From: Strongylocentrotus droebachiensis
Lineage: Eukaryota > Echinodermata > Echinoidea > Camarodonta > Strongylocentrotidae
NCBI GenBank assembly: GCA_035222895.1
Contig: JAVYIG010000403.1
Span: forward strand, 62,001-126,000
Length of the DNA stretch: 64,000 nucleotides
Direction of reading: 5' to 3'
Part shown: positions 51,980 to 64,000 of the stretch, one piece after another
Layout: each line of letters begins with the position of its first letter
Position numbering within the stretch: the first letter of the stretch is position 1
Notes under the pieces: generated by a model
The model's input: the letters and a program-made list of their open reading frames with translations, nothing else
Database searches by the model: none
Told to the model about the DNA's origin: nothing
Position numbers and translations under genes: made by a program

Positions 51980-53636
51980 GTCATACCAATGCACGGGATT
52001 TGATTTGATAGTATCATTTTTCTGTTTAACCTTTCGACTAAGAAATAATCGGATTTTCAAGTGACATTTCAATAGAGAAGGAGATAGGTAAGTCCTAGTT
52101 TTCAAGGAAACTTAAAGATACTAGCTTGTGGATCTCTTGATCATGCAGCGATGCGATCAAGTGGTGATGATGTACCTCCTTGTGAACCAGTAAACCACGT
52201 ACAAGCCAATGTGATACTATATCAGGACTAGAAAACATTTTGACTTAGAACTGCAACATTATGTTGAATAGTGGAGGAGGCACGCCCCTCTTCGATCACA
52301 TTATGAAGGATGGTTCTTTTAGTTGATACTTCATTTTTGTATGCAGCTCACCATCTACAGATGCTGATGGACAGGGACCAAATTCAGCTCGAAAATATTG
52401 GTGCGACTATTTTATGTCACCTCCCCTCCAAGCAGCAGAAATCAACTGGCCCTCTTGCCCAATTGTCGTCAGGCTATATATACCATGTGCTTGCTTCTTC
52501 ATAATTATATACGGACCAAACTTCGCGGTTTATCACTAAAGATACAGTTGAATATGCTTGAAAATATGCCATTTTTTAATGATAATCATGATTATATAAT
52601 ATTGTTCATCAACTTTCATCTTCACGATTGCGATGTACTAGAAAGTCAGATGTCTGGAACGTACTGAGTCTTATCAATGGGACTAATTTCAAAGTCCCTT
52701 GTTTTATAGTTTATAATTTTACATTTCTAAAACTATACCGTAAACGTCATTGTGACCTTTTAAATATGGTAAAAGGGTTAGGCCATTTGTCAACAAATAG
52801 ATTATTACAAATTTGACTGGAAATTATTGCTGGATCTTACGAGGGTTCAAAATTGTCTCAGGTTTAATATTTCTAGCTGAAAATATTCGTCATCAGTTGT
52901 TATTTGAAGGCTCATCTATACTCGCCTTAAGTTTATGTATTTATTCCATCATCTTTTATTCAAGACGTTTTAGGATCAAATTAACCATTTGAAGGAAATC
53001 CCGACTTATCATTTAAAGAGAATAACACCCGCGTATCCAGAGCCGTCTTTTCCTTTCATATTGAATTTGATTAGCTTCTTTTCCCGTTCTGGTGGAAAAG
53101 GATATTCAGAACAGGAGATAGCTTTTCAATAAACATTAATATTTCAATCCGAAGCGAGGTTTATTAAAGATCAACTAAGATTTGATTTTAATCTGGGCAC
53201 AAACATTCGTCTAAATGTCTTTGCCGCTGTTTTTTTTACCCATTCTGCTTTAAAATGTCAGGCACAAACATGTAAATACTAAAACTCATTTCAATTCATG
53301 CTCTTAACCGCTTCCATAATCAGAATTTGTAGAAAATATGCAAATTATGAAATGATGAATTTTCCAAACTTAATATTATATTTCTTTACATTTCTTCTAC
53401 ATTTTTGCGAGTTTTGGGTGGAATTATAACGATTTCACCATCACTATCAAATTTCGGAAGCTGTAAAATTCGTATGATTCATTTTGTTAAATGTTGCTCA
53501 TTTAGACGTGTTGTGTGAGGTACTTCTCACATACATTCGATGAACCTATATGAGATTGCACAAAACCACATCATGCTTTATTACCGGATGCCATAAATAC
53601 TTTGTTTGTCAGTTTTCGTCGGTGTTTCTTTCCTTC
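51980..53636. other. Intergenic, no gene recognised
   Basis: Short open frames only (62-89 codons) without motifs. Nothing repeated elsewhere in the window was noticed. Confidence 0.45.
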
Positions 53637-53640
53637 TTAA

Positions 53641-54038
53641 AGATAAAGACCAGTTATAGTCATGCGATCGCATTGTGAAAGAAACGTTGTGGAATCGATC
53701 AGAAAGCTTGATCATCAGCATATAAGTATTGGAGTGTACTGCAAGGTTCTGGAATCATCAAAATAATAAGAAATTTGGCCCAGTCCTGGTAAAGTTACAA
53801 GCACTGTACACATAAAGATGTATATGGGACTATATACGCACACGTGCGCGACACGTGCATAATATCTATCACATCCCAATAGATAATCTAATTTACCAAA
53901 TATATCAATTAGTAGGCGGTTTCTCAGCAAAATTTGTATGATCACGTATTGGTCAAAACATATTCTTTCACATGATTGGTAATAAGAGCTTCCATTTCAT
54001 TTTTTGAGAGGGGAGCGTTTCCAAAACTGGTCTTTACC
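53641..54038. mobile_element. TTAA-flanked MITE, copy 2
   Basis: Ends AGATAAAGACCAGTTATAG and, in reverse complement, AGGTAAAGACCAGTTTTGG, flanked by TTAA at 53637 and 54039. Shares its left half with copy 1, but the terminal bases differ (GACCAGTT against CTTGAGTT), so it belongs to a sister subfamily. Confidence 0.8.
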
Positions 54039-54044
54039 TTTAAG

Positions 54045-56395
54045 CTGTGTTCTACCATGCTTCTTTATCACCTATTACTCAGAATTAGGAAATGATATCG
54101 AAACCTTTCTAGGATAAAAAAAGGAAGTATTTGCTACTGATTAACTTTGTACAGACCGCGTAACTCACGACGGTTACCTGGATACGCTAATTTTTTTCGA
54201 TTTGTAAATTATAAATCTGATGAAGTATCAATAATGATGCTAAGACATTTGCTCGGATGACAAATTATCCGGGCTTCATTATTTCATCAAATATATAGGG
54301 TACGGATCAGGTTACAATCAAGTTTTATGTTAGGTTTGGATTTTAGGTTAAGGTAATATAGTGTGTGGTCCAATGTTGGAGTAACGAATTCGTTTATTGT
54401 AGGAATTGACCAAGAAACAGTTGTCATGGTTTCGTACAACCGAATTTGGTGAAATTAAAATTTTATTTTCCACAAAGTTTGACTCATTTTTCATTCGGAC
54501 TCAATTTCCAACGTACTGCTATGTACTATGATTAATGTTTTATCGAAGGAATAACAACTGATTCCCCTCAATACAAGTGAAGTGGTTGTAGATAGCAGAG
54601 AAAGTATCAAGTCTCTATTTTTTATTAATCGTGAAATTTTGGCGTGGTATTTGGGAGCTATAACGTATTTTATAGACGCATGTACGCCACTGAGTCGCTA
54701 CTCAAAAATGTGACAAGAGAAATGTACAGTATCGTTTATGATGTACAGTATCGTTTATATTTTTGTTCACTTTTTGACCTATCAAAAAGACATTCATGCA
54801 AGAAGAAACGTTCAATTTCATCACTTATTTTCGAATGTTTTTGAAATACAAGGGAGCAAGAAATAACTATGACGATGGAGCTGTAACGTATAGATATGTC
54901 TATATGTTTATAGCCTATATTCAGTTTAATTTATGAATATTATTGTTAATATATACCAATTCTTGAGTTGTTAAGAAAATATTAAATGTGAGATATGAAT
55001 ATAATTTTTGTCCAATAAATATCCTCATTGGTTTCATAAATTTATTTTGAATACACGAGAGAGAGAAAAATATGACCACTATGCTGTAACGTGTGTAAAC
55101 GTACATGTACACTAATATTAGCCATCATTCAAAATGTGAAAAGAGAATTGTTGTTGATTTTTTTTCCAATTATTAATCTCAAAAACGCATTCGTGTGAGA
55201 GTTGACATCGTGTCTTGAAAAAGTTGTCTTGTCCTCCCTCCCTCCCACAGCCCTCTCTCAAAAGAAACAAAACGTTTTGTTGACGCAATTATTACTCTTT
55301 TATGTCTTAACATTAGTATGGCTTCGTTTTCTTTTATTTTATGTATACACACCTATATTATTATTGAATAATTTTTTAATATCTGGGAGAAGGGCTTCAG
55401 TATGAATTTTGCTAAGTAGACTGGAAGATAAAAGAAACGGATAGTAAAATAAGTAGTCGAAAAAGTAAGTAAGTAAGATTGAATACAAAAAATTAAAATG
55501 AGTTTTTGATTTTAGTAGTGATTATATCACAGAGCGCATGGTACTTGGTGCTGAATAAATTATTATTATCCTGATAATGGCCAAGCTTCCACTTAATACG
55601 AGGCTCTCAAGTATTTACGGAATTTCTTCCTATACACATTTACTTTACCTGGATCGATAGTGACAGGTTACTGTTCAGTCAAATGACATACATTGACTTG
55701 TATTTAAGGTTAAATAAGCATCTCATGCAAGTCTCATATCTGGGGCCTATACGTAATAAGCTATCATTGTATAAGAAAAACGAAGCATCGCAGGTTTCAT
55801 TAACATGTGATTGGTACATATTTTGTGTAAGCGATACTCTAAATGAAGTGGTATTGCATCAGATTTTGTAAATTGATTGCCGAATCAAACTAGTTACCCA
55901 AGAAAATATTTGCAGAACCAAATCAAACACGTGATAGCACCGTGATATAGGCTTCTAAACTATTGCATAACATTGAGTGACGTAAACTGGGCATTTGAAT
56001 GTATAGAACCCGGGCAGGTTATTCAAAGAAATCTGCTGTTATCGATCGGTACCAAGCACGGTTTCTATGGCCAGTTGTCGTCTGTTTTGTAGGTCCATGG
56101 TTATAATTATAAACGATTGATTTGCGGCGGAAAATTTGAAACCCGTTCCATGTCTTTCGATGACTATTTCGTTTGGTAACACTTATATTTCTCATAATTG
56201 ACATCTAGCCCTTGCAACCCTGCATTATATATCTATTCGAAATCGATTTACGGTTTGGACTGAAAAGCAAGCAAGCAATTAAGGAAACAAAAATCCCGTA
56301 TTCTAAAACTTACTTCAAGAATGAGCACTTTAGGGGTTAACTGAATATGCATGATAAGGTTTTTTAGAAGGAGGGTGTGCCCTTATGTCACTGAT
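54045..56395. other. Intergenic, no gene recognised
   Basis: AT-rich. An 18-bp direct repeat (ACAGTATCGTTTAT) occurs twice at 54724-54759. No open frame above 70 codons with any recognised feature. Confidence 0.45.
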
Positions 56396-56404
56396 GTTTG
56401 GACA

Positions 56405-57205
56405 CATCTGATTTTTTACATCTCGTCGGAGGCTGCAAATACATCAAGCTTTGCAACTGTGTAGCCTTTTCAGGGAACATAATGTGTTCTATGGCCCATC
56501 TCTGCATGCAATGTAGCCATCAATGAGGCTCAACCAGCTGCCAAATGCAGAAATAAAACCATATAAAAAATTGTTTATACCAATCACTTTAATAATAAGC
56601 GCAACTTATGAGTATCTTTAGCTGAAGTAGAAGAAGATTACACATAAACGAAGCCATTCAACACACGTGATGAGGCAACATCCTGTTGCTCAAAATCAAA
56701 TTTGCGTCATATTTTCGGTCCTGTTTTTAAGATTTTACCGTTCTACATAAAAAAACACGATACCTCTATTATTGACCTTTGAATGATAACAAAAAAATAT
56801 TTAGAGTATTTTACATCTTAATCATGTTTTGTTTTAACTTCAGAGTTCCAGTTCACGTTGAGGGCTGCAAGTACATAAACATTATGCAGACAAAGTAGCC
56901 CTTCTATACGTAGTCCGTCCATGGAACCGTTTTTATGTATTGGCCCTTCTTTACAGACAGTATAGTCCTGAATCAGCTGCCCATAGCAGAAATATAACCA
57001 GAGAGAAAACTGTTTGCACTGAGCACTTACATGAGACGTATATAATGCTCTACACAATAAGAGAAGAGATCAAATAAACGAAGCCATTCAAAACACGAGA
57101 GGTGATATTGTTCAAGAAAAATTTGATTGCGACATACTTTCGGCCCCGATTTTTATTGTTACGATTCTACGTCAAAAACACGATGCCTCAATGACGTATC
57201 TTGAT
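56405..57205. repeat. Diverged two-copy tandem repeat, about 0.4 kb unit
   Basis: Copies at about 56405-56790 and 56820-57205 share GAGGCTGCAA.TACAT, CAGCTGCC, AAACGAAGCCATTCAA.ACACG, TTTCGG.CC and ACACGAT.CCTC in the same order. The minus frames encode weakly similar peptides (KQF..W.YFC..QL), but stops in the first copy argue against coding. Confidence 0.65.
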
Positions 57206-57235
57206 TCTGTGTCTTTACAATTATCTAAAAAATTT

Positions 57236-57425
57236 CTGAACGATGCATTATGTCTATCATGGCATCTTCTCCCAGCTCGGAGGTTGCTTTGTAACACTCC
57301 CGTAACACTTCCCAAACTTCTCTGTTCTCTGCCATTCTAATGCACTCTTGCAGTGTAATCGCCACTCCGGCCCTTATAACGGTTCTCCTCCCAGATGGTA
57401 TTTGGCTTCCCTCTTGGTTTAGTAC
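57236..57425 (-). pseudogene. Retroelement C-terminal relic
   Basis: The minus strand reads KPRGKPNTIWEEN, then after a frameshift ITLQECIRMAENREVWEV and LRECYKATSELGEDA. The 'GrP...W.eN ... tl.E.iRmAeNRe.W' pattern is the C-terminal end of a class of LINE polyproteins. The frameshift and the lack of upstream reverse transcriptase make it a dead fragment. Confidence 0.6.
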
Positions 57426-57549
57426 CTTCTATATGTACTTCACCCTCCAACAGTATATTGTTAAATATTGTATAACTGTTATTACAGAAGGGCTACATTA
57501 TAATGTAGCCCTTGACATGATGTAATGAATAAAATGTGTGTTCTTAGAT

Positions 57550-60500
57550 GAATGACTGCTTAGGGGCGCATCCCCACTTAAAAAACCTCATAAAAAAAAT
57601 CAAGATATGTGTCCTCATTCAAAATCAAGAAATGTGTCCTCATTCAAATTGTAGACCCAAATTTTCAATCTAAAAACCAGCTTATCTGATAAATGTTTAA
57701 CCATGGCATCTAAGATTCTGAAACATTTATCTAATTAGTTTGATTTGACCAGTTCCTCAGTAAAATGAATGATTATAGACGGCTTAGATCAATTAAAACT
57801 AATTCTCAGATTATCGCCCCTCATCCATCCTTTTGTATGGGGACCTACTTCGATTTTCATTTTGTTCTGAAATTAGAAGGAAAAAAAAAATTGACAAAAC
57901 TCAGTAATATAATGCACTTTTATCGTGTTTTCAGTTTCTGTAGTTCATGTAAATGGATTAATTTTAAATTAGCAAAATTTGGGTTGAAATTGACCCAATG
58001 GCATTTTTATGGACAGACAAAAATGAAATATCAAATAACATAGAACCCCCTACTCCTCCCCCCTCCTCCTTCTATTCCTAAAAGCTATATCATTACTACG
58101 GTGAAGACGACGAATAATTATGTAATTATTTTAATTCCATTGCAATAAAAAACAAAAATCGCTATTCACTAGATGATATAATGTACTCCATCTTTATATT
58201 ATACTTTTATTACGTCTTCATTTTAATATTGATGTATTTTGTCACCACACTTTTTTACAATTAGAGCATGCAAGGCAGCTGTTATACAATGCGACAATGT
58301 CAAATTGTTTCAGACTAATGCACCTTGTGACGAGACTACCGTTTTACATAATTTTTCAGAAAAACAAAAAACATGTTTTTTCCCTACCCCCTATATATTG
58401 CTGGCGGAAAAAACACATTTTTCCCGTTTAAGAATTACGGTGAAGAACTGCAGACACAATGCTCTAAAGATTAATTTAGAAGTTTTTAGACAAAATAAGC
58501 TTCCATTTCGTAACAAATTCATAATTACTGCTATTACTAAAGCTGATGCTTATAATTAGTTGTACTTTGTACAATAATGATAAAAACACGTGACGTTGTA
58601 AGCATTCAATTGCTGTTTTGTCTATATAGATAAACTTTGTTTACCCGTTTTGCAAAGTTATGACTTCTGCGGAGGCTTTAAGCCACCTTTAATCATTATT
58701 CATTTGATAAGCGCAATTTATTTGAATGTATTGCTTATCAATCCCGTTTCTGAGGTTCGTTTAAGATCAAAGTATCTCATCACATTGTCCAACATAGTGC
58801 AAAATGTATGCCTGTATGTCTTATGAGCTATGTTGATTTTTTCTTATCGTTTAAGGTTTCGTATTATTTTATACATTAATGTCTGTGGGCCTCACAACCA
58901 ATCATTGCTCCCAGGGTCCTATTACACAGGTTATGCATTCCTTACTTCATATTTATAAACAGACGAGCTCAAAGGCTATCGACAAATCAACCTAGATTAT
59001 TTCAATAGCCTTGTCCAGTATTGAAAAGTGCGAACATTTCAATGACGAATGACGTATATGACTTATAAGGAATATACAATGGGCATTAACATTGCCCATT
59101 AGGTGAGTTTTCGAAAGTCAAAAGGGAATAGTTTAATATCTTTAAGGCCCCAACGAAAAATGTTATCCTGAATGTTTGAAGCATCAAGAAACTGGAAAAG
59201 CAGCATGTACAACGTAAAATATTCCTCTCAAAATTGTTTTAATTTGTTAATAATATTCGCTTAAGTACATTTCTGAAAAGTAATCAGAACTAAAATGCTC
59301 TCAAATAAATGAAGCAAATTCCTCTTATGACGCAATAAATCATTACGCTTTTCTTTAATCTGGAAGAAGGAATTAAGTCATCTCACCAGTCAGTTCCTTA
59401 TGGGGTTACACCCCCGAAAGAAAAATGAAACAAATTATCGATAACATGTCTGTCCTAATATTTACATTAACAAATGATCGATTATCAAACCTAATACATT
59501 AATGTTCCCCTGCCCCCCCCCCCTTATGCCGACACTGGCATCTCCCCTCAGCATTGTTGCTCGCGATACTCGATACAAGACGTGTTTTTCCTCCTCTACA
59601 TAATCTGGCCCCGCAGTGACTTGAATCTCCGTTACACTAATGACTATAGAGTCGTGAGTCCGTGTCTATGAATGTTTAATTATGAACCATTTAAGGACGG
59701 ATTGTGACTCTGAATCATTTCTCCTCTTATACCTCGCATCATATTTCCCTTCTAGTCATGCCCATGCCCCTGTCTGGTGATAATTGGTCTCATCACTCCA
59801 GAGCATCACTCCCGTTTTCCAGCTATAGGTCTCGTGATTATTGACTGTCTCTGGGTCAAGATATCTTAAGAAACAGATTAAAAGAAAGAATTCGAAATTG
59901 TAAAGGGTGGCTACAGGATCACAATACTTGAGTACAGCCAGCCTATATCTGAGGGTTACAATAGTAATTATAATTATAATTATAAATGGACTGAGAAGCG
60001 GCGATAAATCCTATATTTCTAAACGTACTGGGACTTAATCATTGGCCCTCATATCTCGAAAACGTATGAATAACTTCACTTTGGGATTGAATATTGATTC
60101 AACTTTCGAGATTGTCAGAACTTTGAAGGAAAGCTTTCACTACTAATTCAAATAAAAAACTGCTTTCGCAAGGTTTCAATTACGATATCAAAGCATTAGT
60201 TAATTTTAAAAGTGTACATGATAAAGACTCATGAAATACGCCACAATACCTATTAAAAACACAAATGTTTTCAGGTATATCAAGCATGTCCAGTATATTT
60301 CGTCTCGTGATATCTCCGTATTACTATTAAACGGATAAATGATATATATCAGACAATTCTCTTAACCAGATTAAATGACATTTCTAATGTAGTTAACATT
60401 ATTCTTCAATGGTTCGATGAATTAAGATCATGGGCCATCGGAATGTATCCTTTGAATATTCGTCTACAACATATTACGATATGTATCTACTCTCATACTC

Positions 60501-62300
60501 ATAGATTGCTTGGTTTTACAATTTAACAGACGTTTTTAATTCAGTCGCATTTGGCTTCTAATATAATATATAGCCCAAGCCCAAGCAGTTGACCGACAAA
60601 AAAAATCATCACAATTGATGAAAAGCACTTATCATAGATTCGAGTCGATGGGACCACATTTTTAATTTTCCCATGTCATATTAATTTGAAGTATGTGAGC
60701 ATTTATAGAGCAACCCTCTTGAAATGCTCTCACATAATTATTGCTGATATGTCATTCTTCCACGTAGGAGCAAAGAGGACAAAAGAGCCGAGAGATGAGT
60801 GAAAAAGACTTTCTTCTTAACAAGTACTCAACCTCCTCTTTGAAGAAAGTTCGTCAAAAGGAGGACAAGAAGGACATTTTTCTAATCTTTGCAATCCACT
60901 CAAAGATATGTCGAATTTCAAGAGCGTGTTGACCTGGGAGCTTAAAATGTCAGCACACTTCTTACGATATATATACAAAAAGCTCTCAACATCTTTTGTG
61001 AACCTGAAATTTGAAATTTGTCACTTCGGTAAGCATCCTGAAGTTGCCTCTCTGTACATTTTAATGTTGCTCATCCAGGTTCATGTACATCGGATTCCCA
61101 AATTAGTTTTAAAAAACAATTGACAATCAGTCGGAACGGTGCTGATAAGTTTTCATTTTATGGTAAATATGTCATTAACTTTCCTTTTGAGAAATGTTTG
61201 TAAATTAATTTACAACTTAATAATATTGCATTCTCGTTATTATGTATATGCTTTGCTTATAAGGCCAAAAACTCTAGATAATGATTTTGTTAGCATCAGT
61301 GATTATTTCATATCCATATTTTAATGTAAAATAATAAAAATGACTTCATGACTTCGCTTTTCATGTGTGTGGTGTATGATTGCTGCTTTCGAGATTATCC
61401 AAGACAGTTTTGACAACAATACTTGACGTAAACGTGAAAGTAACCATAATGTTAAATGATATCATGTGAAAAGAACAATATTCACAAAACGACGATTAAA
61501 TATTAAAAAAAACAAGAACAATGGTAGATATCAAGTACTCTATTTAAGTAGTGTGTGGGAGAATGTGTACAGAAGATGTGCTATTTATAGAAGACAAAGG
61601 AAGAAGGGTTTCTAATTATGCAATTAGCGAGCTCCTTTTCAAATGACACCGCAATAATCATGTGAGGAAAAACGTTCAGGTCACGAAGAAGTCTCGGTTC
61701 TAAATAAAGCAACTCGTCTTGTGTCTAATGCATTGTAATTAACATTGGACAGACAAGATTGTGTTAAAGCATGGTTAAACAACCGGTTGTGCTAATCAAG
61801 GCTTAATTAACGGACGGGGAGAAGCAGGTTAGAGGAGGATAAACACCGGAGATGAAAGAGAGTAGCCTCCCACTTAACACACCCACACAGCTCGCCCCTA
61901 TAACCAACTCTCGATCATGATACTGCACGGATAAACGAGCAATAAAAACGAGATTCAAGAGGCGTTTTTAGATTAAAGAAAAACATTATTAAAAGAGGAG
62001 AAGTTATTTAAAGGCTTATCCGGATTAATGAATAATTTATAGGGAGTGCTGAGAGATAAATCATGACATTTTGAATGATCAAATGGGTGGACAGCTTTAT
62101 GAGCTACATTTTCTAGGACTTTATTATTCGCATGAGATTATGCGTAACTAACATCACATTTTTTTGTGCTTTTGAGGGGTGTTTGAGGTATTTTTTGTTT
62201 TGGTATTTATAATTTGGGGGTTCGATTTATAAGATGCCTATCACTTTTTATTCAAAAATAATGGTTAAGCTTTCCGGTTGAATCTTGACACATAAGAAAA
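57550..62300. other. Long gene-poor stretch
   Basis: A tandem 29-bp pair (GTGTCCTCATTCAAA) lies at 57609-57650. A 106-codon frame at 58239-58559 has no recognised motif. C run at 59512-59522. The palindrome ACAACCGGTTGT is near 61780. No coding exon could be supported. Confidence 0.45.
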
Positions 62301-62328
62301 TGAAACATGTGAATGTTATAGTAAACAA

Positions 62329-62412
62329 CTCCGATGCTCCAACTCATTGATAATGTGAGAATAGTGATTACATGTATTTATCTCACATTACCAATGAGTC
62401 GGAGTATTGGAG
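62329..62412. other. Imperfect 32-bp-stem hairpin
   Basis: ACTCATTGATAATGTGAGA at 62342-62360 pairs with TCTCACATTACCAATGAGT; outer CTCC blocks also pair. The stem is 32 bp with about 6 mismatches and a 20-nt loop. The size is in the range of a microRNA precursor, but a tiny MITE is equally possible. Confidence 0.6.
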
Positions 62413-62490
62413 TGGTTTTAAAGCGATCAGTAATTAATTCGATTGTTTTGAAACACCTATGGAAGTGATCTTTAATCGTTTCTTTTTATT

Positions 62491-62602
62491 GAATAAGGGT
62501 TTTAAGATAGTACTTTAAAATAACATGAACACATTTGTATTTCCAGCCTATATTTAGCAATGAGCAACAATGTTATTTTGAAGTACCTTAAAACCCTTAT
62601 TC
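62491..62602. other. Near-perfect 33-bp-stem hairpin
   Basis: GAATAAGGGTTTTAAG at 62491 pairs with CTTAAAACCCTTATTC ending at 62602, continuing through a 2-nt bulge to ATGTTATTTT. The loop is about 43 nt. Non-coding; candidate small palindromic element. Confidence 0.7.
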
Positions 62603-62609
62603 ACTAACT

Positions 62610-63540
62610 ATAGATACATTAAATTGTACATTTTAAGGGTTTCCCCTATATATAGTGACATTAAATCACTTTCTATAATTAGCATTATTAACAATCTGAA
62701 TAGGCAATAGAAATAGTATGTTCTCCATTCTAGGACTAGGATAAAAAGGGATGTTATGAAAATTACATTACAATTACTGCCTAAGCTATTATGATTGAAT
62801 GATTTCGATTCTAATAATAGAGATTTACCTTGGTAGATGGTAGCGTTGCTATTCCGGGATGGAAAGTTTCATATAGACATCAATACTGGTTTATGTTGGG
62901 AAGGTGCGGGACGGGATCCTATATCATTTCCTTCCCCTCCCCCCCCCCCCCCTTCTCTCTCTCTCTCTCTCCCTCCCTCTCTCTCTCTCCCTCCCTCCCC
63001 CTCTTGCTCTCTTTCCCTTTTTTGCCTTTCAATAGGAGCACCTGCTTCGAATCACATCTTATAGCTCGGTTAATGTTCTTCATTAACGTGCATTGATGAG
63101 TACCTGCATTAAAGTTTGACTTTTTGAACAAGCTTGAGCATTCATCGTATCATACCAAGAAGGATATTACAAATGATCGTACCTATATAAAGACGCGTGA
63201 TTCCAAATGGTGATTCTTTGATCTCACCTGATCGCTCGCAAAACTTCTTACAGGCGTGATGTGAAAACAGGCGTTATGTGAAACTAAAAACACACTTTGT
63301 CAGGAGATAATTATCACGTGATGATGATTGATAGAGTCTCGAGTCTCTATTAAAAAGGGGGCTTCGTCCATGACATAATTAGAAATAATAACGCAATTTG
63401 ATCTATATCCAGACGAACATTCTTATGGTGAAAGAATGTAAAACCCCCAATTATTTGGCAAGCACTAAAGGGAAAATGTATCGGTTATTTATAATTGAAA
63501 TAAATTGTCTCAAAGCACACATTTTAATAAATGTCTATAT
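62610..63540. other. Intergenic with CT microsatellite
   Basis: The CT/CCCT tract at 62931-63012 explains the Ser/Leu/Pro-rich frames. No gene recognised. Confidence 0.5.
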
Positions 63541-63569
63541 CATCAACCTTCTGTTTATGTTTTCATCAG

Positions 63570-63697
63570 ATCTCTCCCCTTTCTCTGAACTTGCTGAAAT
63601 CCCCCCTCACCTTCTTCCATATTGCAGTGTTATTGTAACTAAGTCTAATTTTAAGAAGCGCCTATGGGGAAATATCTACCGTCATCTTCAAATGTGA
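63570..63697 (+). pseudogene. Possible LINE C-terminal fragment
   Basis: The frame ends SNFKKRLWGNIYRHLQM with a stop. An 'FK+RL' motif just before the stop is typical of CR1-type LINE C-termini, but the segment is too short to be sure. Confidence 0.25.
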
Positions 63698-63779
63698 TTT
63701 GCCTCTAAACATGGTGCATATTTTGTGCCGCTTGAGATTGCATACATGTTGCCTCTATAACCGAGATGGACTTCAGTGT

Positions 63780-64000
63780 TCAGATTAACGAGTGTTCCTT
63801 CCGGGATAAAAAAAAGGTGCCCTTACTAGTAGATATGTGCCCTTCTAGGAGGGTACTCGGGTGGGGGGGGGGGGGGGGCACCACAATGTTTTTAATGATT
63901 TTTTTTTTATACTGAAAACTGAAGCTGGCAGGCACACAGACAAGTTTAGGGTCCGCCACAGTATAAAGATACACACCGGTGCATGAAATGGAAGAAATGA
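63780..64000. repeat. Unclassified repeat-like end of window
   Basis: Two GTGCCCTT words, a G run at 63864-63878, and T and A runs. No coding sequence. Confidence 0.3.

Noticed and set aside
58239-58559. 106-codon open frame
   Set aside because: No recognisable motif, domain, splice context or duplication; AT-rich composition makes chance frames of this size expected.
60765-60930. Short frame starting near GTAGGAGCAAAG, Lys/Glu-rich
   Set aside because: A possible acceptor precedes it, but there is no partner exon or known similarity.
62830-63096. Leu/Ser/Pro-rich open frames
   Set aside because: Caused by the CT/CCCT microsatellite.
1-64000. tRNA and rRNA genes
   Set aside because: Scanned by eye for B-box words such as GGTTCGAATCC and for cloverleaf arms; no convincing candidate. 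A covariance-model search would be decisive.

Overview
This window looks like nuclear DNA from a marine invertebrate, most likely a deuterostome such as an echinoderm. That is an inference from three things: small intron-split genes with GT/AG boundaries and AATAAA signals, a dense mix of LINE-type retrotransposons and short inverted-repeat DNA elements, and long homopolymer G/C and CT/GA/CA tracts. I saw no bacterial or viral gene organisation, no CRISPR array and no convincing tRNA or rRNA gene. Most long open frames are shadows or low-complexity translations. The real genes are mostly short exons that had to be joined by eye.

Layout. 1-2.3 kb: repeats and a relic of reverse transcriptase. 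2.5-13.1 kb and 19.0-20.7 kb: two paralogous three-exon genes for a small 3CxxC zinc-finger protein resembling the receptor-transporting protein (RTP) family. They share exon sizes and intron phases. Intron 1 of the first copy (9.5 kb against 0.7 kb in the second) holds a LINE inserted inside an older LINE. The inner one keeps an undamaged 1038-codon endonuclease/reverse-transcriptase frame. 15.6-18.7 kb: a segment present three times upstream of the second copy, one unit carrying a MITE. 22.3-23.4 kb: a foldback transposon. 24.8-30.4 kb: a three-exon gene for a 106-residue cysteine-rich protein with a Ser/Lys tail; its second intron holds an array of about 17 diverged repeats containing GCGAGCG-type motifs.

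30.9-34.8 kb: two copies of a Tc1/mariner-like inverted-repeat element flank a three-exon minus-strand gene for an acidic 220-residue protein. 36.8-48.2 kb: a tandem segmental duplication carrying two almost identical minus-strand ankyrin-repeat genes (493 residues each, about 11 differences) with duplicated promoter and flanks. Insertions found only in the first unit show transposition after the duplication. 48.2-64 kb: gene-poor DNA with TTAA-flanked MITEs, a diverged tandem repeat, a LINE relic and two strong hairpins.

The genes do not form an obvious pathway. The theme is local duplication (RTP-like pair, triplicated upstream unit, ankyrin pair) with transposon insertions that can be ordered because a paralogous empty or equivalent site lies in the same window.
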